Origin: JBAXLO01 sp037134755
GTDB taxonomy: Bacteria > Bacteroidota > Bacteroidia > Bacteroidales > JACABE01
Length of the DNA: 12,612 bases
Direction of reading: 5' to 3'
Assembly (NCBI GenBank): GCA_037134755.1
Contig: JBAXLO010000137.1
Span: forward strand, 1 to 12,612
Position numbers and translations under genes: made by a program. Below are positions 1 through 6,862 of this stretch, in pieces. Position 1 is the first letter of the stretch; the number at the start of each line of letters is the position of its first letter. The notes below the pieces were generated by a model. That model worked only from the letters and a program-made list of their open reading frames with translations. It did no database searches and was not told the DNA's origin.

Positions 1-12
1 TATTATTATGAT

Positions 13-51
13 ATATACTTTTATTATTATTAAATATACTTTTATTATTAT
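13..51. repeat. Short AT-only-like direct repeat, two copies, period 21
   Basis: An 18-base string beginning ATATACTTTTATTATT occurs at 13-30 and again at 34-51, offset by exactly 21 bases. It is almost pure A/T and lies upstream of the metH promoter element. The rest of 1-155 is AT-rich sequence in which I see no gene. It may be simple-sequence drift or the tail of an upstream intergenic region; no function can be assigned. Confidence 0.6.
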
Positions 52-155
52 AAAATATAAAATTTACAAGCTCTTAAATCAAATATCTGTATGAATAAAG
101 TTAAATTGTATTTGTAGAATTTCATTTTACAAAACTCTTTTTATAAAACTTTGTT

Positions 156-163
156 TATCTTTG
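156..163 (+). promoter_or_regulatory. Candidate -7 promoter element for the metH-metF leader
   Basis: TATCTTTG matches the Bacteroidota sigma factor -7 consensus TAnnTTTG exactly. It lies about 39 bases before the first base-paired nucleotide of the riboswitch, which would put the transcription start near 168-172. No good TTTG -33 element is present at the expected 19-21 base spacing (around 132-136 reads A/C/T without TTTG), so the promoter is inferred from the -7 match and position only. Confidence 0.5.
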
Positions 164-201
164 CAAATCATTTCAAATATTCTTTTCAATTAAAGAATGT
201 T

Positions 202-302
202 TGATTATAAAGAAGAGGGTAGAGAACAGGCTCGATAATCCTCTGGCAACCTCCCTAGTTAGGAAAAGGTGCCAATACCTGCCCGAAAGGGAATTATAAT
301 TA
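202..302 (+). promoter_or_regulatory. SAM-I (S-box) riboswitch aptamer upstream of metH
   Basis: Binds S-adenosylmethionine and lowers expression of methionine synthesis genes when SAM is plentiful. The SAM-I elements can be laid out by eye. P1 is 202-210 paired with 294-302 (all A/U plus one G-U). P2 uses GGU 218-220 with ACC 249-251, then AGAG 221-224 with CUCU 241-244. The conserved GGCAACC stretch is at 245-251. A P3 hairpin lies in 250-269. The GGUGCCAAUACCUGC core is at 268-282, close to the family's GGUGCCAAUUCCUGC. P4 is CCC 282-284 with GGG 289-291 closed by a GAAA tetraloop. The loop-to-J3/4 pseudoknot is possible between GGC 229-231 and GCC 271-273. No strong intrinsic terminator follows, so control by translation or by a less obvious mechanism is likely. 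The segment usually written GAUGA reads GAUAA at 234-238. Confidence 0.9.
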
Positions 303-318
303 TAACAAAAGTATCATA

Positions 319-369
319 ATGAAACTTTATAAAATCAAAATATTACTAATTTGTTTGTTAACATGTTAA
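319..369 (+). other. Possible 16-codon leader ORF between riboswitch and metH
   Basis: An ATG at 319 opens a frame encoding MKLYKIKILLICLLTC and stopping with TAA at 367-369, 22 bases before the metH start. The peptide is basic then hydrophobic, like the beginning of a signal sequence, and has no internal methionine, so it is not a classical methionine-codon attenuator. Its stop codon lies in the perfect palindrome TTAACATGTTAA (358-369), followed by a T-tract at 372-377. A 16-codon ORF can easily arise by chance in this composition; listed because it occupies the place where the expression platform should be. Confidence 0.15.
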
Positions 370-391
370 TCTTTTTTATTAATTTTACAAA

Positions 392-3300
392 ATGAATTCA
401 ACACATATAATATCCGAACAATTACAAAAGAGGATTTTAGTACTTGATGGAGCAATGGGTACTATGATTCAGAGGTATTCTTTAAAAGAAGAAGATTATA
501 AAGGCGAACGTTTTAAAGATCATCATATCTTATTAAAAGGTTGTAATGATTTGTTATGTCTTACCCAACCTCATATTATTAAAGAGATACATTCTAAATA
601 TCTTGAAGCTGGAGCTGATATTATCGAGACCAACACTTTTAATTCTCAAAGAATATCAATGTCTGATTATGATTTGAATGATTATATTATTGAAATTAAT
701 TCAGAAGCTGCAAAGATAGCTCGCTCAATTGCTGATGAATTTACAAAGAAAGATCCTTCAAAGCCTCGTTTTGTTGCAGGAGCTATCGGTCCTACAGGCA
801 AAACTGCTTCAATGTCACCTGATGTTAACGATCCTTCGTTTCGTGCTGTTTCATTTGATGAATTAGTAGCTGCTTATGAAGAGCAGATTATAGGTTTGAA
901 GCAGGGTAATGTTGATATTTTGTTGGTTGAAACAATTTTTGATACTTTAAATGCAAAAGCTGCTTTATTTGCTATCGAAAAGGTTTATAAAGAAACTCAT
1001 ACTAAGATTCCTGTTATTGTTTCAGGTACTATTACCGATAAAAGTGGAAGAACTTTATCAGGACAAACCTTAGAGGCTTTTCTAAATTCATTAGCACATG
1101 TTGAACTCTTAAGTATAGGTTTGAATTGTGCTTTAGGTGCTGCTGAAATGCGTCCTTATATTGAAGAAATTTCGCAGAAAACTCCTTTTCATGTGCATGC
1201 ATACCCTAATGCCGGTTTACCAAATCAGTTTGGTGAATATGATGAAACTCCTGAAGAGATGGCAATTCATATTAAAGATTATATTGAAAGTGGTTTTGTG
1301 AATATCGTAGGAGGTTGTTGCGGAACTACTCCTGAGCATATTCGCTTGTTTTCTGATATTGCTTCAAAACATACACCTCACAAGTTAAATGAAGCAAATA
1401 ATAAGACTAGATTGAGTGGTCTGGAGCCATTGACTATAGATAAAATCTCTAATTTTATTAATATTGGCGAACGTACTAATGTTTCAGGGTCTATTAAGTT
1501 TGCCCGTTTAATTAGAGAAAAGAAATATGAGGAAGCACTTTCAATAGCTCGTCAACAAGTTGAAAATGGAGCGCAAGTTATTGATATTAATATTGATGAT
1601 TCGATGTTGGATTCTGAAAAAGAAATGGTAAAATTCTTATTTTTTCTTACTTCCGAGCCAGATATTTCAAGAGTTCCAATTATGGTTGATTCTTCAAAGT
1701 GGGAAGTAATTGAAGCAGGTTTAAAATGTTTGCAAGGCAAGGCTATTGTTAATTCAATTAGTTTAAAAGAAGGGGAGAAGGCTTTTATTGAAAGAGCTGA
1801 AACTATTAAAATGTTAGGTGCTGCTGCGGTTATTATGGCATTTGATGAGGAAGGGCAAGCTGTTAGTTACGAGCGTAAAATAGAGATATGTAAAAGAGCT
1901 TATGATATACTTGTAGATGTTGTGGATTTTCCTCCACAGGATATTATTTTTGATGCTAACATCCTTACTATATGTACAGGAATGGATGAGCACAATAATT
2001 ATGCTGTCAATTATCTTAAAGCCATTACATGGATAAAAGATAATTTACCTTTTGCAAAAACGAGTGGTGGGATTAGTAACTTATCCTTCTCTTTTAGAGG
2101 TAATGATATGGTTAGGGAAGCGATGCATTCAGCATTTTTGTATCATGCAATAAAAGCAGGTTTGGATATGGGTATTGTTAATGCCGGTAATTTGCCTGTA
2201 TATGATGATATAGAACCTGAATTATTAAAGCTTTGTGAAGATGCCATTCTAAATAGAAATAATGAAGCTACTGAGTTGCTTATTGCATATGCAGAAAGGG
2301 TTAAATCTTCAACTGTAAAAGATGTCAAAGAAGTTTTATGGAGAAAATTTGATGTTGAAAAACGTTTAGAACATTCTTTAATTAAAGGTTTTACTGAATT
2401 TATTGAAGAAGATGTTAACGAAGCTTTATTGAAGTATGATAGAGCTTTGGATATCATCGAAGGTCCTTTGATGGATGGTATGAATGTGGTTGGAGACTTG
2501 TTTGGTGATGGTAAAATGTTCCTTCCACAGGTTGTTAAGAGTGCAAGAGTTATGAAGAAAGCTGTTGCTTTTCTGATGCCGGTTATCGAGGCTCAGAATA
2601 AACTTAATATGGAAGAACAAAAGCAGTTAAAAAAGATACTTTTGGCAACTGTAAAGGGTGATGTGCATGATATTGGTAAAAACATTGTTTCGGTTGTTCT
2701 ACAATGCAACAATTACGAAACTATTGACTTGGGAGTAATGGTTCCTTGCGAAACGATATTGAAAGCTGCTATTGAACATAAGGTTGATTGTATTGGTCTT
2801 AGTGGTTTAATTACTCCTTCGTTGGACGAAATGATACATGTTGCTAAAGAAATGCAGCGACAAGGTTTTAAAATACCTTTGTTAATAGGTGGTGCCACAA
2901 CTTCTATCCTTCATACTGCTGTAAAGATTGCTCCTGAATATTCTCATCCTGTGGTACATGTTAAAGATGCTTCAAAGAGTGTAAATGTTGCCCGTGCATT
3001 GTTCTCAGATGATTTGAAAGAAGATTTTGCTTTAAAGATTTCTAATGATTATGAAGTTTTAAGGCAGACAAATAAGAAGGTACATAAGGATTTATTACCA
3101 ATTGACGAAGCTCGAAAGAATTCATTAAAACTTAATTTTGATAATTTATATAAACCTAATTTTGTTGGTATAAAGACTTATCACGACTTTCCTGTTGCTA
3201 AAGTTATTGACTACATTGACTGGACTTTCTTCTTACATATATGGGATATTAAGGGTACATATCCTGCTATATTAAATCATCCTGATAAAGGTGAGCAGGC

Positions 3301-4054
3301 CAAAGAACTTATTGCCGATGCAAGAGCAATGTTAAAGGAGATTGTTGATAAAAAGATGTTGAAAATGAATGCTGTTTTAGGGATATTTCCTGCAAATAGT
3401 GTTGGTGATGATATTGAAATTTATGAAAATGAAGATAGAAATAAGGTAATTGTTACACTTAATAATCTGCGTCAGCAAATAATATATAAAGACGAACCTG
3501 ATGTGTGTTTTTCTGATTTCATTGCTCCTAAAGAATCAGGAATCAAGGATTATATTGGAGGTTTTGCCGTTACTGCTGGTATTGATATCGAAGAAAGCAT
3601 TGAGTATTTCGTTAAAGATAATGATGATTATAATATGATTATGCTTAAAGGCTTAGCAGATCGTTTGGCAGAGGCTTTTACAGAGTATCTTCATTTGAAT
3701 GTAAGAAAAGAGATATGGGGTTATGCACCTAATGAGGATTTGAGTGTAGAAGAGTTATTAAGTGTTAAGTATGATGGCATTCGTCCGGCTTATGGTTACC
3801 CTGCTTGCCCTGATCATTCCGAAAAAACTAAACTGTTTAAATTATTAAATGCTGAAGAAAACACAGGTATTACCCTTACAGAGAGTTTTATGATGAATCC
3901 GGGTGCTTCTGTTAGTGGTATTTACTTTGCTAATCCTGATTCAAGGTATTTTGGTGTTGGTAAAGTAGCCGATGATCAATTGAATAATTACGCTTCCCGC
4001 AAAGGGATTACACAAGAGTATGCTAAAAAGTTATTGTCAAACAATCTTAAGTAA
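392..4054 (+). CDS. metH: Cobalamin-dependent methionine synthase, full length
   Basis: Transfers a methyl group from 5-methyltetrahydrofolate via cob(I)alamin to homocysteine, giving methionine and THF in the cytoplasm. At 1220 residues it matches the four-module E. coli enzyme (about 1227). The homocysteine barrel (about 10-330) has LDGAMGTM at 18-25 and zinc ligands Cys246, Cys309 and Cys310 (GGCCGT). The pterin barrel (about 350-620) has INIGERTNVSGS at 357-368. The helical cap (about 650-740) has FLPQVVKSARVMK. The B12 Rossmann domain has DVHDIGKN with His759 as the lower cobalt ligand, plus GLSGLITPS and GGATTS. The reactivation domain (about 920-1210) has the SAM-binding RPAYGYPACPDH from Arg1131. 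All key residues seen are intact. Start at 392 is the only upstream ATG in frame that gives the normal N-terminus. First gene of the metH-metF unit, under the SAM-I riboswitch. Confidence 0.98.
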   Translation: MNSTHIISEQLQKRILVLDGAMGTMIQRYSLKEEDYKGERFKDHHILLKGCNDLLCLTQPHIIKEIHSKYLEAGADIIETNTFNSQRISMSDYDLNDYIIEINSEAAKIARSIADEFTKKDPSKPRFVAGAIGPTGKTASMSPDVNDPSFRAVSFDELVAAYEEQIIGLKQGNVDILLVETIFDTLNAKAALFAIEKVYKETHTKIPVIVSGTITDKSGRTLSGQTLEAFLNSLAHVELLSIGLNCALGAAEMRPYIEEISQKTPFHVHAYPNAGLPNQFGEYDETPEEMAIHIKDYIESGFVNIVGGCCGTTPEHIRLFSDIASKHTPHKLNEANNKTRLSGLEPLTIDKISNFINIGERTNVSGSIKFARLIREKKYEEALSIARQQVENGAQVIDINIDDSMLDSEKEMVKFLFFLTSEPDISRVPIMVDSSKWEVIEAGLKCLQGKAIVNSISLKEGEKAFIERAETIKMLGAAAVIMAFDEEGQAVSYERKIEICKRAYDILVDVVDFPPQDIIFDANILTICTGMDEHNNYAVNYLKAITWIKDNLPFAKTSGGISNLSFSFRGNDMVREAMHSAFLYHAIKAGLDMGIVNAGNLPVYDDIEPELLKLCEDAILNRNNEATELLIAYAERVKSSTVKDVKEVLWRKFDVEKRLEHSLIKGFTEFIEEDVNEALLKYDRALDIIEGPLMDGMNVVGDLFGDGKMFLPQVVKSARVMKKAVAFLMPVIEAQNKLNMEEQKQLKKILLATVKGDVHDIGKNIVSVVLQCNNYETIDLGVMVPCETILKAAIEHKVDCIGLSGLITPSLDEMIHVAKEMQRQGFKIPLLIGGATTSILHTAVKIAPEYSHPVVHVKDASKSVNVARALFSDDLKEDFALKISNDYEVLRQTNKKVHKDLLPIDEARKNSLKLNFDNLYKPNFVGIKTYHDFPVAKVIDYIDWTFFLHIWDIKGTYPAILNHPDKGEQAKELIADARAMLKEIVDKKMLKMNAVLGIFPANSVGDDIEIYENEDRNKVIVTLNNLRQQIIYKDEPDVCFSDFIAPKESGIKDYIGGFAVTAGIDIEESIEYFVKDNDDYNMIMLKGLADRLAEAFTEYLHLNVRKEIWGYAPNEDLSVEELLSVKYDGIRPAYGYPACPDHSEKTKLFKLLNAEENTGITLTESFMMNPGASVSGIYFANPDSRYFGVGKVADDQLNNYASRKGITQEYAKKLLSNNLK

Positions 4055-4063
4055 ACTATAGAA

Positions 4064-5017
4064 ATGAAAATTATAGATCATTTTAATCAAACCAAAAAAA
4101 CATTGTTTTCTTTTGAGTTATTACCTCCATTAAAAGGTGATAATATTGAATCTATCTACAAAACTATTGATCCTTTATTTGAATTTAATCCTCCTTATAT
4201 TAATGTTACTTATCATAAGGAAGAAGTAGTTTTTAAAGAGTTGGATAATGGATTGCTTCAAAAGAAAGTAGTTAGAAAAAGGCCTGGAACTGTTGCTATT
4301 TCGGCAGCTATTATGAATAAATATAAGATTGATGTGGTACCACATATTATTTGTGGTGGTTTTAATAAAGAAGAAACTGAAAATGCTTTGATCGATCTTC
4401 ATTTCTTAGGTATTGAAAATCTGCTTGTCTTAAGAGGTGACCCTGATAAGAATACTAAAAGGTTTATCTCAGAACCTGATGGCCATCCTTATGCTGTTGA
4501 TTTATTAAAACAGGTTGTTGATTTAAATAAAGGCAAATATCTGGATGAAGAACTCGAGAATAAAACTGCAACTCATTTTACTTGTGGTGTTGCGGGCTAT
4601 CCCGAAAAACATAATGAGGCTCCAAATATGTTATCAGACCTTTATTTTTTGAAAAAGAAGATTGAAGCCGGTGCTGAGTTCATCGTTACTCAGATGTTTT
4701 ATGATAATCAAAAGTATTATGACTTTGTTAAAGCTTGTCGCGATGAAAGTATATTAGTGCCTATTATTCCAGGAATTAAGCCGATAGCAACAAAAAGTCA
4801 GATGACAGTATTACCACAGACATTTCATATAGATATTCCCGAAGCATTGGTTAAAGAGCTTATTAAATGTAAGAATACTACCGATGCAAGGCAAGTAGGA
4901 GTGGAGTGGGCTATTGAGCAATCTAAAGATTTGATAAAACACAATGTGCCTGTGCTTCATTTTTATACTATGGGTAAGTCTGATAACATTCAAAGGATTG
5001 CCAAAGCGGTATTTTAA
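4064..5017 (+). CDS. metF: 5,10-methylenetetrahydrofolate reductase
   Basis: Reduces 5,10-methylene-THF to 5-methyl-THF with NAD(P)H and bound FAD, supplying the methyl donor for MetH. The 317-residue length fits the bacterial single-domain TIM-barrel form, with no C-terminal regulatory domain. Visible motifs: FSFELLPP with Glu18 corresponding to the catalytic glutamate of E. coli MetF (FSFEFFPP); LVLRGDPD with Asp126 in the flavin-binding LRGD motif; TQMFYD at 209-214; and PIIPGIKPI at 233-241, a conserved late-barrel strand. It starts 9 bases after the metH stop, so it is almost certainly cotranscribed and shares the SAM-riboswitch control. No truncation or frameshift is seen. Confidence 0.97.
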   Translation: MKIIDHFNQTKKTLFSFELLPPLKGDNIESIYKTIDPLFEFNPPYINVTYHKEEVVFKELDNGLLQKKVVRKRPGTVAISAAIMNKYKIDVVPHIICGGFNKEETENALIDLHFLGIENLLVLRGDPDKNTKRFISEPDGHPYAVDLLKQVVDLNKGKYLDEELENKTATHFTCGVAGYPEKHNEAPNMLSDLYFLKKKIEAGAEFIVTQMFYDNQKYYDFVKACRDESILVPIIPGIKPIATKSQMTVLPQTFHIDIPEALVKELIKCKNTTDARQVGVEWAIEQSKDLIKHNVPVLHFYTMGKSDNIQRIAKAVF

Positions 5018-5053
5018 AACAGAATAGCTTGGGTTTTACTCAGTTTATTTCTT

Positions 5054-5083
5054 AATACTATTTTAAGCAGTATTTCATTATTT
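5054..5083 (+). terminator. Weak candidate terminator after metF
   Basis: AATACT at 5054-5059 can pair with AGTATT at 5069-5074 around a 9-base loop, followed by a T-rich but interrupted tract to about 5083. The stem is only 6 bp and mostly A-U, so termination here would be inefficient. It is the best hairpin found between metF and the repeat array. Confidence 0.3.
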
Positions 5084-5160
5084 TATATTCTTGAATAGCT
5101 TTCAATAAGTAGAATCTACCTAGAATTAATATTAATACTTTACATGAAAATGCCAATATC

Positions 5161-5307
5161 TGACAGAAGCATGTTACTGCATGACAGAAGCATGTTACTG
5201 CGTGACAGAAGCATGTTACTGTGTGACAGAAGCACGTTACTGTTTGACAGAAGCACGTTTCTGCGTGACATAAGCATGCTTCTGCGTGACATTTGTGTAC
5301 AACTGAA
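5161..5307. repeat. Array of 21-bp tandem repeats with an internal dyad
   Basis: Seven consecutive 21-base units start at 5161, 5182, 5203, 5224, 5245, 5266 and 5287. The consensus is TGACAGAAGCAYGTTACTG plus two variable bases; units 1-3 are nearly identical, 4-6 differ by a few bases, and unit 7 retains mainly TGACA, one central G and CTG. Each unit has an imperfect inverted repeat centred between its 11th and 12th bases; in unit 6 the core is the perfect palindrome AAGCATGCTT (5272-5281). As 21 is a multiple of three and the units lack stops, both strands stay open: the + strand from ATG 5144 to a stop ending at 5395 reads heptads such as DRSMLLR, the - strand reads SNMLLSx. Most between-unit differences change the + strand amino acid, arguing against selection on that protein. 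It could be a protein-binding array, a genome-wide intergenic repeat family, or a minisatellite. Confidence 0.9.
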
Positions 5308-5455
5308 GATATTTATTGTCTTTATAAATAATACATATAGATTACTATGTAACATTCTAGTGTTTATGTATAATAATAGGAGCATTGATATCTAGAAATT
5401 CAATTAAACATTAAAAATAAAACTTAACTGAAACAAAAATATCATATTAATGCAC

Positions 5456-5485
5456 TTTATAAATACTAAAAATAAACTATATTTG
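5456..5485 (+). promoter_or_regulatory. Bacteroidota-type promoter for the small membrane protein gene
   Basis: TATATTTG at 5478-5485 is an exact TAnnTTTG -7 element. TTTA at 5456-5459 is one base from the TTTG -33 element, with an 18-base spacer. Predicted transcription start is about 5491-5494, giving a leader of roughly 25 bases before the ATG at 5516. This suggests the gene is transcribed independently of metH-metF. Confidence 0.6.
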
Positions 5486-5515
5486 TTCTATATTTAATAA
5501 AAGAGTTTTTAAAAC

Positions 5516-6010
5516 ATGTTTAAAACAAAAAAGAAAATGGAAGACATTTCTGAAAACAAAAATACAAATCAAATTACTGTAGAAGTGTTGTCACAAAATT
5601 CAATATTTTATCTTCGCAATACAGCGCCTTGGGTAAAGTTTGTCGGTATTGCCGGATTGTTGATGTGTATTATGTTGATAGCTTTTGCAGTTATAATTAT
5701 TAATGCCCCAATTGAAACAACAAATGTGTATTTAGCAAAGCTTAATTCGGGTATGAAGAATTTTATTGCTATCATCTATATTTTTATAGCTATCATGTTG
5801 TTATTCCCCTGTATTTATCTTTTTATTTATTCAAATCGTTTAAAAAAGTTTGTGAAAACAAATAATACACTTTCGCTTGAAAAAGCTTTTGCAATTCAAC
5901 GAAAGTTTTGGAAATATATAGGTGTTTTAACTATTATTATTCTTTCTTTTATGGGAATTGCTATTGTAGGTTTATTTGCCGGAACTATTGCAGGATTGCT
6001 TGTTAAATAA
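5516..6010 (+). CDS. Small three-TM membrane protein, DUF5362-like
   Basis: Function unknown. The 164-residue product has a polar, lysine/asparagine-rich N-terminus (1-30), then three strong hydrophobic helices at about 41-63, 83-106 and 134-162. A basic loop lies between helices 2 and 3 (NRLKKFVKTNN) and the segment LEKAFAIQRKFWKYIGVLTII leads into the last helix. The layout APWVKFVGIAG before helix 1 and FWK-x-IGV before helix 3 resembles the DUF5362 family of Bacteroidota membrane proteins as I remember it; this was not searched. A second in-frame ATG at codon 8 (5537) is an alternative start; 5516 is preferred because it follows an A-rich stretch at the right distance from the promoter. 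It stands alone between the repeat array and a shared terminator and has no evident link to the flanking pathways. Confidence 0.8.
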   Translation: MFKTKKKMEDISENKNTNQITVEVLSQNSIFYLRNTAPWVKFVGIAGLLMCIMLIAFAVIIINAPIETTNVYLAKLNSGMKNFIAIIYIFIAIMLLFPCIYLFIYSNRLKKFVKTNNTLSLEKAFAIQRKFWKYIGVLTIIILSFMGIAIVGLFAGTIAGLLVK

Positions 6011-6031
6011 ACCTCGATTCAAATATTATTC

Positions 6032-6070
6032 AAAAAAAAACTCCATGAGTTAGAACTTATGGAGGTTTTA
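6032..6070. terminator. Bidirectional intrinsic terminator between convergent genes
   Basis: CTCCATGAGT at 6041-6050 pairs with ACTTATGGAG at 6055-6064 (10 bp including one G-U) around the loop TAGA. On the - strand the hairpin is followed by nine consecutive U (the A-run 6032-6040), making a strong terminator for the bat operon. On the + strand it is followed by GTTTTATATATTT, which serves the small membrane protein gene. Its place between two converging genes fits both roles. Confidence 0.88.
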
Positions 6071-6097
6071 TATATTTAGATTTGTGTTAATTTATTT

Positions 6098-6853
6098 CTA
6101 AATCAATTCGTATGTCTGTTTTTCAACCCAACCATTGCTACCATTAGCAATACGCACCTTCACCCAATTATTTAATTCGTCTTCAATCACAACTTTTGTT
6201 CCTTCATGAATAACAAATTTATCAGTGCCTTTTTCATCAGGCGAACTCCTTACAGTAACAGTAGGAGTGAGGATAATACCTTCGGTTTGCGATATAATAT
6301 GAGTGTATTGTTTACGTGCAAAACCATAAGATGTTATTGATAAAAACAACATGATTATGAAGAGCCAGAAACTAATTTTTTTGATATTATATGAATTGGA
6401 AACAATATATATCAAAAGAAATAGAATAAATAAACTTATACATATAATACTTGCAATTGCCCAGTTATCAATAGAAAACAAATTAGAGAAAGCATTCCAC
6501 CATTTAACAAAAAACAATTGAGGAACCACTTCAAGCTTATCTATAATCTTTGTATTAGCTATCTTTAGATTAAAATCAATGTCAGCATCAGCAGGATTTA
6601 ATTTCTTAGCCTTTTCGTAATTAAGAATTGCGTAAGGGAAATTAGCTATCCTGAAATAAGAATTACCAATATTATAATAAATATCAGCAGCTTCGTAACC
6701 GTTATCAATAACCTTTTTGTAAAGAGCAATTGCTTCAACATATTTATTCTTATTATAAGCCTGATTTGCCGAATCTATGATAGATTTATTATCACAATGA
6801 GCACTGTGTGCAAACGATATTAAAACTAAAAGAATAATGATCAACTTTTTCAT
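6098..6853 (-). CDS. batE: BatE: TPR and SH3b membrane protein
   Basis: Last gene of the Bacteroides aerotolerance-type operon; its biochemical role is not established. The 251-residue product has a signal-like N-terminus (1-19, hydrophobic core LIIILLVLISFAHS), TPR-type helices (about 24-100, with ADIYYNIGNSYFRIANFPYAILNYEKAKKLNP as the clearest repeat, given here as separate motifs NIGNSYFRIANF and AILNYEKAKKLNP), two TM helices (about 131-152 and 160-178), and a C-terminal bacterial SH3 domain (about 192-250) with VTVRSSPDEKG, a typical SH3b start, and NNWVKVR...GWVE at its end. This TPR-TM-TM-SH3b order is typical of BatE. It begins 9 bases after the batD stop, with a strong terminator downstream. 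Cys20 is not in a convincing lipobox, so a lipoprotein is not claimed. Confidence 0.9.
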   Translation of the reverse strand: MKKLIIILLVLISFAHSAHCDNKSIIDSANQAYNKNKYVEAIALYKKVIDNGYEAADIYYNIGNSYFRIANFPYAILNYEKAKKLNPADADIDFNLKIANTKIIDKLEVVPQLFFVKWWNAFSNLFSIDNWAIASIICISLFILFLLIYIVSNSYNIKKISFWLFIIMLFLSITSYGFARKQYTHIISQTEGIILTPTVTVRSSPDEKGTDKFVIHEGTKVVIEDELNNWVKVRIANGSNGWVEKQTYELI

Positions 6854-6862
6854 AATAAAAAA

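Larger units (their letters stand above)
5018..5515. other. 498-base gap: weak hairpin, 21-bp repeat array, promoter
   Basis: No convincing gene lies between metF and the next gene. Contents from left to right: a weak hairpin that may end the met transcript (5054-5083), a perfect AT palindrome ATTAATATTAAT at 5125-5136, the 21-bp tandem array (5161-5307), an AT-rich stretch without recognisable features (5308-5455), and a promoter for the next gene (5456-5485). The array is visibly more GC-rich than both flanks. Confidence 0.7.

Noticed and set aside
202..302. SAM-II or other SAM aptamer class
   Set aside because: The GGCAACC and GGUGCCAA...CUGC cores, four-helix layout and GAAA-capped P4 fit SAM-I; the compact pseudoknot of SAM-II is not seen.
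358..380. Intrinsic terminator ending the metH leader (TTAACATGTTAA then T-run)
   Set aside because: The usable stem is only 4-5 bp of mostly A-U pairs, too weak to be a credible terminator by itself.
1552..2898. Four - strand ORFs of 61-104 codons within metH
   Set aside because: All are shadows of the metH reading frame, which is continuous and conserved throughout.
5161..5307. CRISPR array
   Set aside because: The 21-base units are directly abutting with no variable spacers between them, and there are no cas genes in the window.
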